Shown: piece after piece, positions 8,359 through 16,022 of the stretch
How the letters are laid out: each line of letters starts with the position of its first letter
How positions within the stretch are numbered: position 1 is the first letter of the stretch
NCBI RefSeq assembly: GCF_900114875.1
Contig: NZ_FPKW01000017.1
Span: 1-64,000 of the forward strand
From: Chryseobacterium limigenitum
GTDB taxonomy: Bacteria; Bacteroidota; Bacteroidia; Flavobacteriales; Weeksellaceae
Direction of reading: 5' to 3'
Length of the DNA: 64,000 nt
The notes under the pieces: model-generated
What the model saw: the letters and a program-made list of their open reading frames with translations, nothing else
Database searches by the model: none
Told to the model about the DNA's origin: nothing
Position numbers and translations under genes: made by a program

Positions 8359-8395
8359 CCAAAACCTTTTCGTTTTTTTGAAAAGGTTTTTTCTT
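8359..8395 (+). terminator. Terminator after the outer-membrane protein gene
   Basis: AAAACCTTTTC pairs with GAAAAGGTTTT around a T-rich loop and is followed by TTTTC. Confidence 0.75.
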
Positions 8396-8423
8396 TCCCT
8401 ATAGTATTTACCAAAACAATTAT

Positions 8424-8431
8424 TATATTTG
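8424..8431 (+). promoter_or_regulatory. Bacteroidota -7 promoter element for glk
   Basis: TATATTTG fits TAnnTTTG exactly, 17 bases before the ATG at 8448. No clear -33 TTTG was found upstream. Confidence 0.5.
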
Positions 8432-8447
8432 ATAAAATTTGCTGATT

Positions 8448-9497
8448 ATGATTTTGAACCCAAAATTTCCACTTTATTTACCAGGCGTAAAGAACAGTAA
8501 TAATGATAATGTTTCTATCATTGGGGCAAACCTTCGTGAAGACACTACAACCTTGGGGTATTTTGTTTCCGGTAACGGAGGTCTTGAGGTGAAAATCCAA
8601 AGCGATTACCCAACGAAAGAATATGCTTCTTTTTCGGATATCCTGAGGAAGTTTATTAAGGATAACGAGTTGGGAAATGTAAAACGTTTAGGAATGGCTG
8701 TCCCGGGACCCGTTCTTAATGGGAAAAGCAGTCCTGCAAGATTAGGCTGGAACTTAGATCAGGAAGAGATCACAAGAGATTTCGGATTCGAGAAAGTGGA
8801 TATGCTTAATGACTTGGAGGCTTCTGCCTACGGAATGGGGCTTCTTGAAGATTCTGATATGGATGATATCTACACAAGTGGTCATCTTGAAAATGGTAAC
8901 GTAGCGATCCTTGCTCCCGGAAACGGATTAGGTGAAGCCGGATATTTCTTTGACGGGAAATATTTAAGACCATTTGCAACAGAAGGAGGTCACTCAGAAT
9001 TTTCTCCAAGAACCAATGTTGAAGTTGAGTTCTATCAATTCTTAAATAACATTTACGGAATTGTAAGTTGGGAAACTGTACTTTCTAAGACAGGATTATT
9101 TAATATCTATAGATTCTTAAGAGATGTAAAAAGACATCCTGAACCGGAATGGTTATCAGAACGTCTTGCCAACGGAAACTTTGTTGAAGTAATCTACAAA
9201 GCGGCTGTTGAAGACGATGTGTTAATCTGTAAGATAGCTTTAGATACCTTCCTTGAGTTTTTGGCAAGAGAAGCAAACAACCTGACGCTGAAGTTAAAAG
9301 CTACGGGAGGATTATTGATCTCAGGAGATATTCCACAGATGATCAGTAATTATATGGATAAAGATAAATTCTACGAGAAATTTAGAATAAGCGATAAAAT
9401 GGAAGACATGCTTAAAAATATTCCAATCTATCTGATCAAGCAAAATCAGACAGGATTAAATGGGGTAGCGCTCTATACTGCTTATTACCAAGAATAA
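8448..9497 (+). CDS. glk: Glucokinase
   Basis: Phosphorylates glucose with ATP at the entry of glycolysis. 349 residues in the usual glk (non-ROK) layout: IIGANLREDTTTLGYF (phosphate-1 loop region), LGMAVPGPVLNGKSS, LNDLEASAYGMG (catalytic Asp in LNDLEA), ILAPGNGLGEAGYFFDG, ATEGGHSEFSPR (the EGGH signature), GGLLISGDIP. The ATG at 8448 is preferred to the TTG nine bases earlier because it follows the promoter by a normal distance. Single gene with own promoter and terminator. Confidence 0.9.
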   Translation: MILNPKFPLYLPGVKNSNNDNVSIIGANLREDTTTLGYFVSGNGGLEVKIQSDYPTKEYASFSDILRKFIKDNELGNVKRLGMAVPGPVLNGKSSPARLGWNLDQEEITRDFGFEKVDMLNDLEASAYGMGLLEDSDMDDIYTSGHLENGNVAILAPGNGLGEAGYFFDGKYLRPFATEGGHSEFSPRTNVEVEFYQFLNNIYGIVSWETVLSKTGLFNIYRFLRDVKRHPEPEWLSERLANGNFVEVIYKAAVEDDVLICKIALDTFLEFLAREANNLTLKLKATGGLLISGDIPQMISNYMDKDKFYEKFRISDKMEDMLKNIPIYLIKQNQTGLNGVALYTAYYQE

Positions 9498-9502
9498 AAA
9501 CA

Positions 9503-9530
9503 AGCTCCGAAGAAATTCGGAGTTTTTTTA
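9503..9530 (+). terminator. Terminator after glk
   Basis: CTCCGAA pairs with TTCGGAG around a GAAA-type loop, followed by seven T. Confidence 0.85.
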
Positions 9531-9601
9531 TGACTGATATTATTCATGAAAATTATTGTTTTTCTTGATATACATCAATGAAATCTATCATATAAGTTGG
9601 C

Positions 9602-9609
9602 TACATTTG
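9602..9609 (+). promoter_or_regulatory. -7 promoter element for the first yceI
   Basis: TACATTTG fits TAnnTTTG exactly, 35 bases before the ATG at 9645. Confidence 0.5.
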
Positions 9610-9644
9610 CATCATTAACAAACAAGGTAAATAACTTATTCAAA

Positions 9645-10211
9645 ATGAAAAAAATATTTTTATTAGCAGTTTTAGCTGGTGGTTTAGCTTTCGGGCAGTC
9701 AAAAAAAGTAGTAGCATCTGATGTTCACTGGTGGGGGTATAAAGTTGCTAAATCTGAGGCAAGCTCTCATGATGGTACTGTAAAAGTAAAATCTGGGGAC
9801 ATGATCATGAAAGGAAACCAGTTAGTAGGAGGTTCGTTCACTTTAGACATGACTTCTATCAATTCAACTGATTTAACGGGAGAATACCAAGGGAAATTAA
9901 ACGGTCACCTTAAAAACGGAGATTTCTTCGAAGTTGAAAAATTCCCTACAGCTACTTTCAAGATCACTTCTGTAAAGAAAAACAATGATAAAATTTACAG
10001 TTCTTTGGTTACAGGAAGCCTTACAGTTAAAGGAAAAACTAACGAAGTTTCTTTCCCTGCAAAAATTTCTTACAGCAAAGGAGTAGTAAGTTTAGTATCA
10101 AACAAATTCTCTTTCGACAGACAGAAATTTGATGTTGCTTACAAGTCTACAATGCAGGATGTTTTTGTGAAAGATGAAATAGATATGCTTGTAAAAGTGA
10201 CTGCTAAATAA
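9645..10211 (+). CDS. YceI family periplasmic protein, copy 1
   Basis: 188 residues after choosing MKKIFLLAVLAGGLAFGQ, a clear signal peptide, as start; an upstream TTG-start extension would bury it. The body is a YceI-type lipocalin-like barrel: VHWWGYKVAKSEASSHDGTVKVKSG, GSFTLDMTSINSTDL, GHLKNGDFFEVEKFPTATFKITS, GSLTVKGKTNEVSFPAKI. YceI proteins bind long isoprenoids or fatty-acid amides in the periplasm and are often stress-induced. A second, related gene follows 78 bases downstream with its own promoter and terminator. Confidence 0.88.
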   Translation: MKKIFLLAVLAGGLAFGQSKKVVASDVHWWGYKVAKSEASSHDGTVKVKSGDMIMKGNQLVGGSFTLDMTSINSTDLTGEYQGKLNGHLKNGDFFEVEKFPTATFKITSVKKNNDKIYSSLVTGSLTVKGKTNEVSFPAKISYSKGVVSLVSNKFSFDRQKFDVAYKSTMQDVFVKDEIDMLVKVTAK

Positions 10212-10232
10212 TTTAATCAAAAAAAGATTGTT

Positions 10233-10260
10233 AAAAGTGTAGAAGTTCTACACTTTTTTT
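10233..10260 (+). terminator. Terminator between the two yceI genes
   Basis: AAGTGTAGAA and TTCTACACTT form a perfect 10-base stem with a minimal loop, followed by a T run. It separates the two paralogues into independent units. Confidence 0.85.
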
Positions 10261-10268
10261 TATTTTTG
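10261..10268 (+). promoter_or_regulatory. -7 promoter element for the second yceI
   Basis: TATTTTTG fits TAnnTTTG, 21 bases before the ATG at 10290. It directly abuts the terminator of the previous gene. Confidence 0.5.
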
Positions 10269-10289
10269 TTGAATTGTAAATAAAAAAGA

Positions 10290-10916
10290 ATGAAAAGATT
10301 ACTATTGTTTGCGATGGTGTGTGCGAGCATATCATTTGTTTCTGCTCAAAGAAAATTTGATAAAGTATCAAAAGTTACTTCATCTGAGATCAGATGGTGG
10401 GGGTATAAAGTTGTAAAAACTGAGGCTTCATCGCATTCCGGAACGGTAAAATTAAAAAGTGGAAAATTCAACTTTGATAAAACGGTCTTGGTAGACGGAG
10501 AATTTGTGATAGATATGAGAAGCTTGATGGCTGGTGATGTTTCAGATGAAGACATGATCAAGTTGACGAATGATCTTAAAAGCACGAATTTCTTTGAAGT
10601 TAAAAAATTCCCGATCGCGAAATTTCATTTAACTAAAATCATTCCTCTGGCAAACAGTCAGTACAACTCAACGGTTTATGGTGATGTGACGATAAAAGGA
10701 GTTAGAAAAACAATCACTTTCCCTGCGAACGTATATGTAACTCAGTTTACTGTAGTAGTAGAATCTGCTAAGTTCTCTTTAAACAGAAGAGATTTCAAAG
10801 TATTCTATCAGTCTTCATTGAAAGATTACTTTATTAAGGACGAAATGGATATTCAGTTCAAGGTTTCTACAGAAAAATTGGATAATGAAAACAGAGTGCC
10901 TGTAAAGAAGAAATAA
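10290..10916 (+). CDS. YceI family periplasmic protein, copy 2
   Basis: 208 residues with signal peptide MKRLLLFAMVCASISFVSAQ. It keeps the same blocks as copy 1: IRWWGYKVVKTEASSHSGTVKLKSG, GEFVIDMRSL, LKSTNFFEVKKFPIAKFHLT, GDVTIKGVRKTITFPANV, FSLNRRDFKVFYQSSLKDYFIKDEMDIQFKV. It is longer at the C-terminus, with a charged tail ending in KKK. A diverged tandem duplicate; the two may bind different lipids. Confidence 0.88.
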   Translation: MKRLLLFAMVCASISFVSAQRKFDKVSKVTSSEIRWWGYKVVKTEASSHSGTVKLKSGKFNFDKTVLVDGEFVIDMRSLMAGDVSDEDMIKLTNDLKSTNFFEVKKFPIAKFHLTKIIPLANSQYNSTVYGDVTIKGVRKTITFPANVYVTQFTVVVESAKFSLNRRDFKVFYQSSLKDYFIKDEMDIQFKVSTEKLDNENRVPVKKK

Positions 10917-10940
10917 GACATACTGTTTTATAGATATATA

Positions 10941-10972
10941 AATGAGTGATTTTTTAATCACTCATTTTTTTT
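10941..10972 (+). terminator. Terminator after the second yceI
   Basis: AATGAGTGATT pairs with AATCACTCATT, followed by eight T. Confidence 0.85.
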
Positions 10973-11138
10973 GTTTGCCAGTGTATTTTATTTTCAAAAT
11001 TTTTGCATTTTATTCGTTAATAGTTGGCTATAGGCGAGTGAAAATGTATTGTAATTGAAATATTTTTTACATATTTGTAATTACTTACTGCTGTGAAGGT
11101 GTATAATGTTTTAAAATAATTAAAAACAAATACACGTT

Positions 11139-11912
11139 ATGCAAAAAAAAATTGTTATGCTTGTTCTTGCATCTTTTGTAAGGATAAGCGGTCAGGTGGG
11201 AATTAATACCTCTAGTCCAAAAGGTGCATTAGATATTGTTTCAACAACATCAGGTGTCATTATACCTAGAATGCCGAATCCGGCAACTATTGCTGCTCCC
11301 GCTGCAGGGATGCTGGCTTATGATTCTACCAATAAAACCATACGTTATTATGACGGGACAAATTGGAGTACTCTTATGTACAGTAAGCAGACAAAATCTA
11401 ATGAAGGTACTGTGAAAATAAATGCAGGAGGAAGTGGAGGAGGAACGAAGCCTAGTTGGACTGATGTCCCGGCTGACACTACAAAACAGGTGACCTACTC
11501 TTTACCCTGCCTGTATGCGCCTTCACCCTCCACAAATTGGCCGGAAAATTCTACAGCCACAGACTCAAAAATTTATAGTGGAGGTAAATTTATTGAGAAT
11601 GCCGTAATGGGACAGGTGCATCAATGGCGTGTGATTGTAAATTATACTAAAGAATCTAATATTTTAAGCCAGGATGTGAAATTTATACTAAGGAATCCTT
11701 CATCTGGTTTTAGATTGGAAATAAGTGGAGTTATTCCATCAAGTAAAACAAGCGGAATCTTAGTGTATTATTTTACTACAATTGCGGATGGAGTGAGTTT
11801 ACCTCCTCCACTTGGAACCGGAAGTGGTTATATTCTAGAATGGGTTGCTTCAGATGATATTTCCACATTGACAATAGACAGTATTACGAGGATTTCTTTT
11901 TATAAAAGTTAG
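11139..11912 (+). CDS. Secreted protein with GINTSSPKGALDI-type N-terminus
   Basis: 257 residues with a signal peptide (to about residue 19), then VGINTSSPKGALDI, TSGVIIPRMPN and GMLAYDSTNKTIRYYDGTNWSTL. This opening is common in secreted or cell-surface proteins of flavobacteria that resemble phage tail-fibre heads. The remaining 170 residues are Ser/Thr/Gly-rich, beta-rich and without a recognised domain. The same opening occurs in the fibrinogen-domain protein at 14156-15709. Function unknown; a surface or adhesin role is an inference. Confidence 0.75.
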   Translation: MQKKIVMLVLASFVRISGQVGINTSSPKGALDIVSTTSGVIIPRMPNPATIAAPAAGMLAYDSTNKTIRYYDGTNWSTLMYSKQTKSNEGTVKINAGGSGGGTKPSWTDVPADTTKQVTYSLPCLYAPSPSTNWPENSTATDSKIYSGGKFIENAVMGQVHQWRVIVNYTKESNILSQDVKFILRNPSSGFRLEISGVIPSSKTSGILVYYFTTIADGVSLPPPLGTGSGYILEWVASDDISTLTIDSITRISFYKS

Positions 11913-11934
11913 GTAGAATCTAAATGATAATTAC

Positions 11935-11963
11935 AAAAGCATCTTTTTTGATGCTTTTTTTTT
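11935..11963 (+). terminator. Terminator after the secreted protein gene
   Basis: AAAAGCATC pairs with GATGCTTTT around six T and is followed by a T run. Its place just upstream of the ATG at 11975 argues against longer starts for the next gene. Confidence 0.85.
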
Positions 11964-11974
11964 ATTTTAGTAAC

Positions 11975-12619
11975 ATGAAAATTTATGTAGTAAGTGGTCT
12001 TGGTGCAGATTTTAAAGTGCTTGAAAGACTGCAGTTTCCCGAGCATTGCGAAATCGTTTTTATTGATTGGCTGATTCCTGAAAAAAACGAACCTCTTTCT
12101 ATTTATGTAGAAAGAATGGCTGAAAAGATTGATGCTTCGGAGCCTTTCTATCTTTTGGGGTATTCATTTGGTGGAATTATTGTTCAGGAGATTAATAAAA
12201 TAAAGCCGGCAGAAAAAGTAGTTATTTTAGGAAGTATAAAGTCTGATAAAGAAAAATCAAAATTTATAAGAACGGGTGAGGTTACGAAGATTCCGCGAGT
12301 TCTTCCGTTGAGTCTTTTTAATGACAGGGCTGCGAACGTATATTCTGTGGTTAGAAAATTATTTGATCCTAAAAATCCAAAAATCTTACAATATTTCAAA
12401 GTCCGCGACCCTTATTATTTAAAATGGTCGGTTGAAAAAGTTTCTGAATGGAAATTTGAAGAAAACCCAAGCGTTATTCAGATATTGGGAGACAGGGATC
12501 TTGTTTTTCCTGTTAAAAATTCAAAACCAAATTATATTATTAAGGGCGGAACACATTTGTTTCCTGCCACTAAATATAAAGAGGTTTCAAAAGTGTTGAA
12601 TGAAGTTTTTTTGCTTTAA
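11975..12619 (+). CDS. Alpha/beta hydrolase
   Basis: 214 residues beginning MKIYVVSGLGADFKV. The nucleophile elbow is LLGYSFGG (Ser in G-Y-S-F-G), the acid is likely the Asp in LGDRDLVFP, and the His lies in KGGTHLFPA near the end. The cap is short and the protein is cytosolic with no signal peptide. Substrate unknown. The ATG at 11975 was chosen because the frame upstream of it runs through a terminator. Confidence 0.8.
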   Translation: MKIYVVSGLGADFKVLERLQFPEHCEIVFIDWLIPEKNEPLSIYVERMAEKIDASEPFYLLGYSFGGIIVQEINKIKPAEKVVILGSIKSDKEKSKFIRTGEVTKIPRVLPLSLFNDRAANVYSVVRKLFDPKNPKILQYFKVRDPYYLKWSVEKVSEWKFEENPSVIQILGDRDLVFPVKNSKPNYIIKGGTHLFPATKYKEVSKVLNEVFLL

Positions 12620-12672
12620 AACTTAAGTTTATTTAAGTTTTATATGAAATTCATATGGGTTGTTTGTTTTAA

Positions 12673-12705
12673 TTTGTGTTTTTATGAAATTAATTCTTAC
12701 TTTTG
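12673..12705 (+). promoter_or_regulatory. Promoter of the ammonium transporter gene
   Basis: TTTG at 12673-12676 and TACTTTTG at 12698-12705 with a 21-base spacer match the Bacteroidota -33/-7 pair. The ATG follows at 12727. Confidence 0.6.
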
Positions 12706-12726
12706 AAGGGGTTAAATTAAATTTTC

Positions 12727-14073
12727 ATGAAAGTAGGGTTGAAATGGATTGTCTCATTTACCACAATTGCTCTTATTGCAGTAGGAGGTTTATTTTGGAG
12801 TCCGATCGTTGATTTTCCAAATAACGGAGAGTTTTTGGGTGAAGATAAAATCGTTGGAGCAGACGTAGCCTGGATTTTGGCTGCTGCAGGTCTTGTTTTG
12901 CTAATGACTCCGGGGTTATCATTTTTCTACGGCGGAATGGTCGGGAAGAAAAATGTAATTTCCACAATGCTTCAAAGTTTTATCGCGTTGGGTGTAATTT
13001 CCATTCTTTGGGTTGTGGTTGGCTTTTCTTTATCTTTTGGAGATTCTTTAGGTTTTGAAATTAATGGTGTTCATTATGGCATCATCGGAAATCCGTTAAG
13101 CTATCCTTTTTTTAGCCGTGTAGGAGTTTTGCCTCATAAAATGATGGCTTCTACCATACCTTTTGTGCTTTTTGCATTGTTTCAGATGAAGTTTGCGGTG
13201 ATTACTCCTGCGTTAATTACCGGATCATTTGCAGAAAGAGTACGTTTTATTTCCTATTTACTATTCATGGTGCTTTTCAGTATTTTCATCTATGCACCGC
13301 TTTGTCATATGGTTTGGCATCCGGAAGGACTTTTAAATAAATATTTTGGAGTTAAAGATTTCGCAGGCGGAACGGTTGTTCATATGAGTGCCGGATTTGC
13401 AGCGTTGGCTGGCGCTATCGTTTTAGGAAACAGAAAAAATCCGCATCATGAGCCTTCAAATATTCCTTTCGTTCTTCTGGGAACGGGAATGCTTTGGTTC
13501 GGATGGTTCGGCTTTAATGCAGGTTCTGCGTTGGCTGCCAATGCAACGGCTGCAACCGCTTTTGGAACAACAACAATTGCCTCTGCATCAGCAATGATGA
13601 CGTGGATATTTTTTGACAGAATCAATGGTCGAAGTGTTTCCGCTTTGGGGGCTTGTATAGGCGCGGTCGTTGGACTTGTCGCCATTACTCCCGGATGTGG
13701 CTTTGTTTCTATTGCAGAAAGTCTTTTCATAGGTTTTATTTCTGCTATTGTTTCTAATCTGATGATGAATTGGAAAGCACTAAAGAAAATCGATGATACT
13801 TTAGATGTTTTCGCTTGTCATGGAGTAGGGGGAATTATGGGGATGATTTTAACGGCAATATTTGCACATGGCGAGAATGCAAGTCTTCTTCATGGCGGTT
13901 TTAGAGTTTTTGCACATCACATGATGGCGTTGGTTTTAGTCTCGATATTTGCATTTTTTGGATCGTTACTATTATATAAAATTACAGATAGCATCATTAC
14001 ATTAAGAGTTTCAGAAGAAGCTGAAGATATGGGACTTGACCTTTCTCAACACGAAGAAAGTTTGAAATGGTAA
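12727..14073 (+). CDS. amt: Ammonium transporter, Amt family
   Basis: 448 residues with about 11 membrane helices. Family markers: GLSFFYGGMVGKKNVISTMLQSF, FAVITPALITGSFAERVRF, GTVVHMSAGFAALAGAIVLG (first pore His), GWFGFNAGSALAANATAATAF, DVFACHGVGGIMGMILTAIFA (second pore His). It conducts ammonium/ammonia across the inner membrane. No GlnK/PII gene is next to it, unlike the common amt-glnK arrangement. The C-terminal cytosolic tail ends in EAEDMGLDLSQHEE, the usual Amt C-terminal region that answers to PII. Confidence 0.93.
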   Translation: MKVGLKWIVSFTTIALIAVGGLFWSPIVDFPNNGEFLGEDKIVGADVAWILAAAGLVLLMTPGLSFFYGGMVGKKNVISTMLQSFIALGVISILWVVVGFSLSFGDSLGFEINGVHYGIIGNPLSYPFFSRVGVLPHKMMASTIPFVLFALFQMKFAVITPALITGSFAERVRFISYLLFMVLFSIFIYAPLCHMVWHPEGLLNKYFGVKDFAGGTVVHMSAGFAALAGAIVLGNRKNPHHEPSNIPFVLLGTGMLWFGWFGFNAGSALAANATAATAFGTTTIASASAMMTWIFFDRINGRSVSALGACIGAVVGLVAITPGCGFVSIAESLFIGFISAIVSNLMMNWKALKKIDDTLDVFACHGVGGIMGMILTAIFAHGENASLLHGGFRVFAHHMMALVLVSIFAFFGSLLLYKITDSIITLRVSEEAEDMGLDLSQHEESLKW

Positions 14074-14097
14074 TTTTTTAAATTTAAAATATAAACA

Positions 14098-14132
14098 AAA
14101 GGCGAAGAACATTAGATTCTTCGCCTTTTTTT
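14098..14132. terminator. Bidirectional terminator between amt and the converging gene
   Basis: AAAGGCGAAGAA pairs with TTCTTCGCCTTT around CATTAGA; T run on the plus strand and T run on the minus strand. Confidence 0.85.
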
Positions 14133-14155
14133 AATGATAATTATTTAATCAGAAA

Positions 14156-15709
14156 TTATCTCACCCAAGTTGATGCCCATGGCTCTCCTACAGATGTTCG
14201 GTTACTTGCACCTGACATGAACCAGTGTACATTGGTTGCAGTACCACAAGAATGATACATCATTGGCCATCCGGTTGTGGTGGTTGGTGTACATGAGCTG
14301 AAGGTCCATCCCCATGTTCCAGTTACGGGTGGAGTAGTATTGTTTGAAAAATCGGTAACAGCATTCGCTCTATGCCATGTTCCCAATCCCATATTGGTGG
14401 CGTCTGAGTTTCTAAGCGCCAGAATAGCAGCTCCACCACTTTGAGAAGTTATTTTGTTGGCAAAGCTTGTAGAAGAGTTCCCTGCTCTTAGCTGAACTTG
14501 TGTACCAATATTTGCTATTTTGATAACGGTTGCACGTGGTAGATATCCATTGTCGTTAAGATCGGCAATTACAGTCTTTTGTGTTTGTGATGGGAAGCTT
14601 GTTCCGTTAACGGCAAGAAGTGTCCATCCTCCGCCATCGGTTGTCATATCACAATATACTCTTTGTGTATCAGCGGTGCCAGCTTTATTTAGATTGACAT
14701 AATAAAGTCCGGATGGTGTTCCGCCTACTTGTTCTAAGATCTCTTTACAGCTTGAACATGGCCCAATATAAACTGAACATCCTGTTGCTGTGGTAAATGT
14801 TACAGCTCCGTTGCTTGCTCCTGTATAAGTTCCGGATAAGGTATACTGTATAGTTCCTGAAGTTGAAAGTGCTCCTCCTGCATAACTGAAAGTTAATCCA
14901 TTAGATGTAAGCGTTTCAGCAGGAAGTCCGCATTCTCCACCTGTATACGGGATCGCGTAGTTTCCTGAATAGGCTTGTCCGTTTATTAAGCCATTAAGCT
15001 TTTCAGAAGGTGATAGAGCTGAAGACCATGCTCCACTGGCGCAAGTAAATGTAGGGTTTGGAGATACTGTTGTTGTTTTAGTACAGTTTAATGTAATTTT
15101 CTGCCAGTTTCCGGTTAGTGTTCCGCAGGTTGTAGGGTTTCCTGATAGTGTGTAGGTTACTACCTGTGTTCCGCCTGCATTTATTGTTGCTGAAGCTGGT
15201 GCTACTGATGCAATCGTTACTCCGGTGATTCCTGAAAGCGTAAGATCAGACACAGCCAGAGCTATAGTTGCTTGCGAAAAGGAATTGTTGGTAAGGGTAA
15301 CTTTAAAGGTATTTGTTGCAGTCATAGCAGTTCCTTTTTTATAAGTTCCGCCAAAGCCGTTGCTTACGGCATTACAATCTGCTGATACAGAACTCGATAC
15401 TGATGATTGCAGACAGTCTGACCATCCGGAAGGTCCGCCGTTGAGGCTTTGTTTGTAAAGTTTTACGCAATCCTGCGTGCTGTCATACATTATAGTTCCC
15501 GGCACCGGATTTCCTCCTTGCGGATTTAGCATATTTGCAGGTGAAATATTAGTAGGCAAAACTAAACCGTAATTGTTGGTTGTAGGAGTGTTGATGTCTA
15601 AGCTTCCTCTTGGAGTAGGTGTTCCTATACCCACTTGAGCGTTAAAGAAATGAAATACATTGAACGCTAAAAGTATTGTCAGATTCTTCAGACAATTGAT
15701 TGTTTTCAT
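14156..15709 (-). CDS. Secreted protein with a C-terminal fibrinogen-like domain
   Basis: 517 residues. Signal peptide to about residue 25, then VGIGTPTPRGSLDI (same opening as the gene at 11139), a Ser/Thr/Gly-rich beta region with paired Cys (about 100-315), and from about 320 a fibrinogen-related segment: CKEILEQ..GTPSGLYYVNL...RVYCDMTTDGGGWTLL. The CDM-x-DGGGW pattern with its flanking Cys is the hallmark of fibrinogen C-terminal (FReD) domains. The rest of that domain (about 370-517) is diverged and Thr/Trp-rich. Likely cell-surface sugar or glycoprotein binding. Promoter TACTTTCG at 15743-15750. No secretion-tail domain (T9SS type A) was recognised. Confidence 0.8.
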   Translation of the reverse strand: MKTINCLKNLTILLAFNVFHFFNAQVGIGTPTPRGSLDINTPTTNNYGLVLPTNISPANMLNPQGGNPVPGTIMYDSTQDCVKLYKQSLNGGPSGWSDCLQSSVSSSVSADCNAVSNGFGGTYKKGTAMTATNTFKVTLTNNSFSQATIALAVSDLTLSGITGVTIASVAPASATINAGGTQVVTYTLSGNPTTCGTLTGNWQKITLNCTKTTTVSPNPTFTCASGAWSSALSPSEKLNGLINGQAYSGNYAIPYTGGECGLPAETLTSNGLTFSYAGGALSTSGTIQYTLSGTYTGASNGAVTFTTATGCSVYIGPCSSCKEILEQVGGTPSGLYYVNLNKAGTADTQRVYCDMTTDGGGWTLLAVNGTSFPSQTQKTVIADLNDNGYLPRATVIKIANIGTQVQLRAGNSSTSFANKITSQSGGAAILALRNSDATNMGLGTWHRANAVTDFSNNTTPPVTGTWGWTFSSCTPTTTTGWPMMYHSCGTATNVHWFMSGASNRTSVGEPWASTWVR

Positions 15710-15742
15710 GGAAATTGTTTTATAAAGGTTATTTGTTTGGCG

Positions 15743-15750
15743 CGAAAGTA
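15743..15750 (-). promoter_or_regulatory. -7 promoter element of the fibrinogen-domain gene
   Basis: Minus-strand TACTTTCG, one base off TAnnTTTG, 34 bases before the ATG. The rest of 15751-15985 is AT-rich and I see no gene in it. Confidence 0.4.
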
Positions 15751-15985
15751 TTAAAATATTAATTAATTAAGCTATTGTAATTAATAAAATTCATTAATAT
15801 ATAGATATTTTAAAATTAAATTAATTATTTGTTTCAATTGACTAAATGAAGCTTCTGTAATACTTTTAATAATTTCCTTTTAAACTATTTTTTGATTAGT
15901 AATATTTTAGAGAATACCTTCTCTTAGGTAGATGAAAATTACTTCTCAATCCTTAAAATCAAATAAATTTATTAGATTTATCATG

Positions 15986-15993
15986 TATCTTTG
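15986..15993 (+). promoter_or_regulatory. -7 promoter element of the serine dehydratase gene
   Basis: TATCTTTG fits TAnnTTTG, 30 bases before the ATG at 16023. Confidence 0.5.
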
Positions 15994-16022
15994 TAAGTAG
16001 GAAAAAATGATGAATCATTTAT

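Noticed and set aside
13446..13730. Long antisense frames inside amt and other genes
   Set aside because: They lie opposite strong coding sequence with known motifs and have no recognisable domain, promoter or start.
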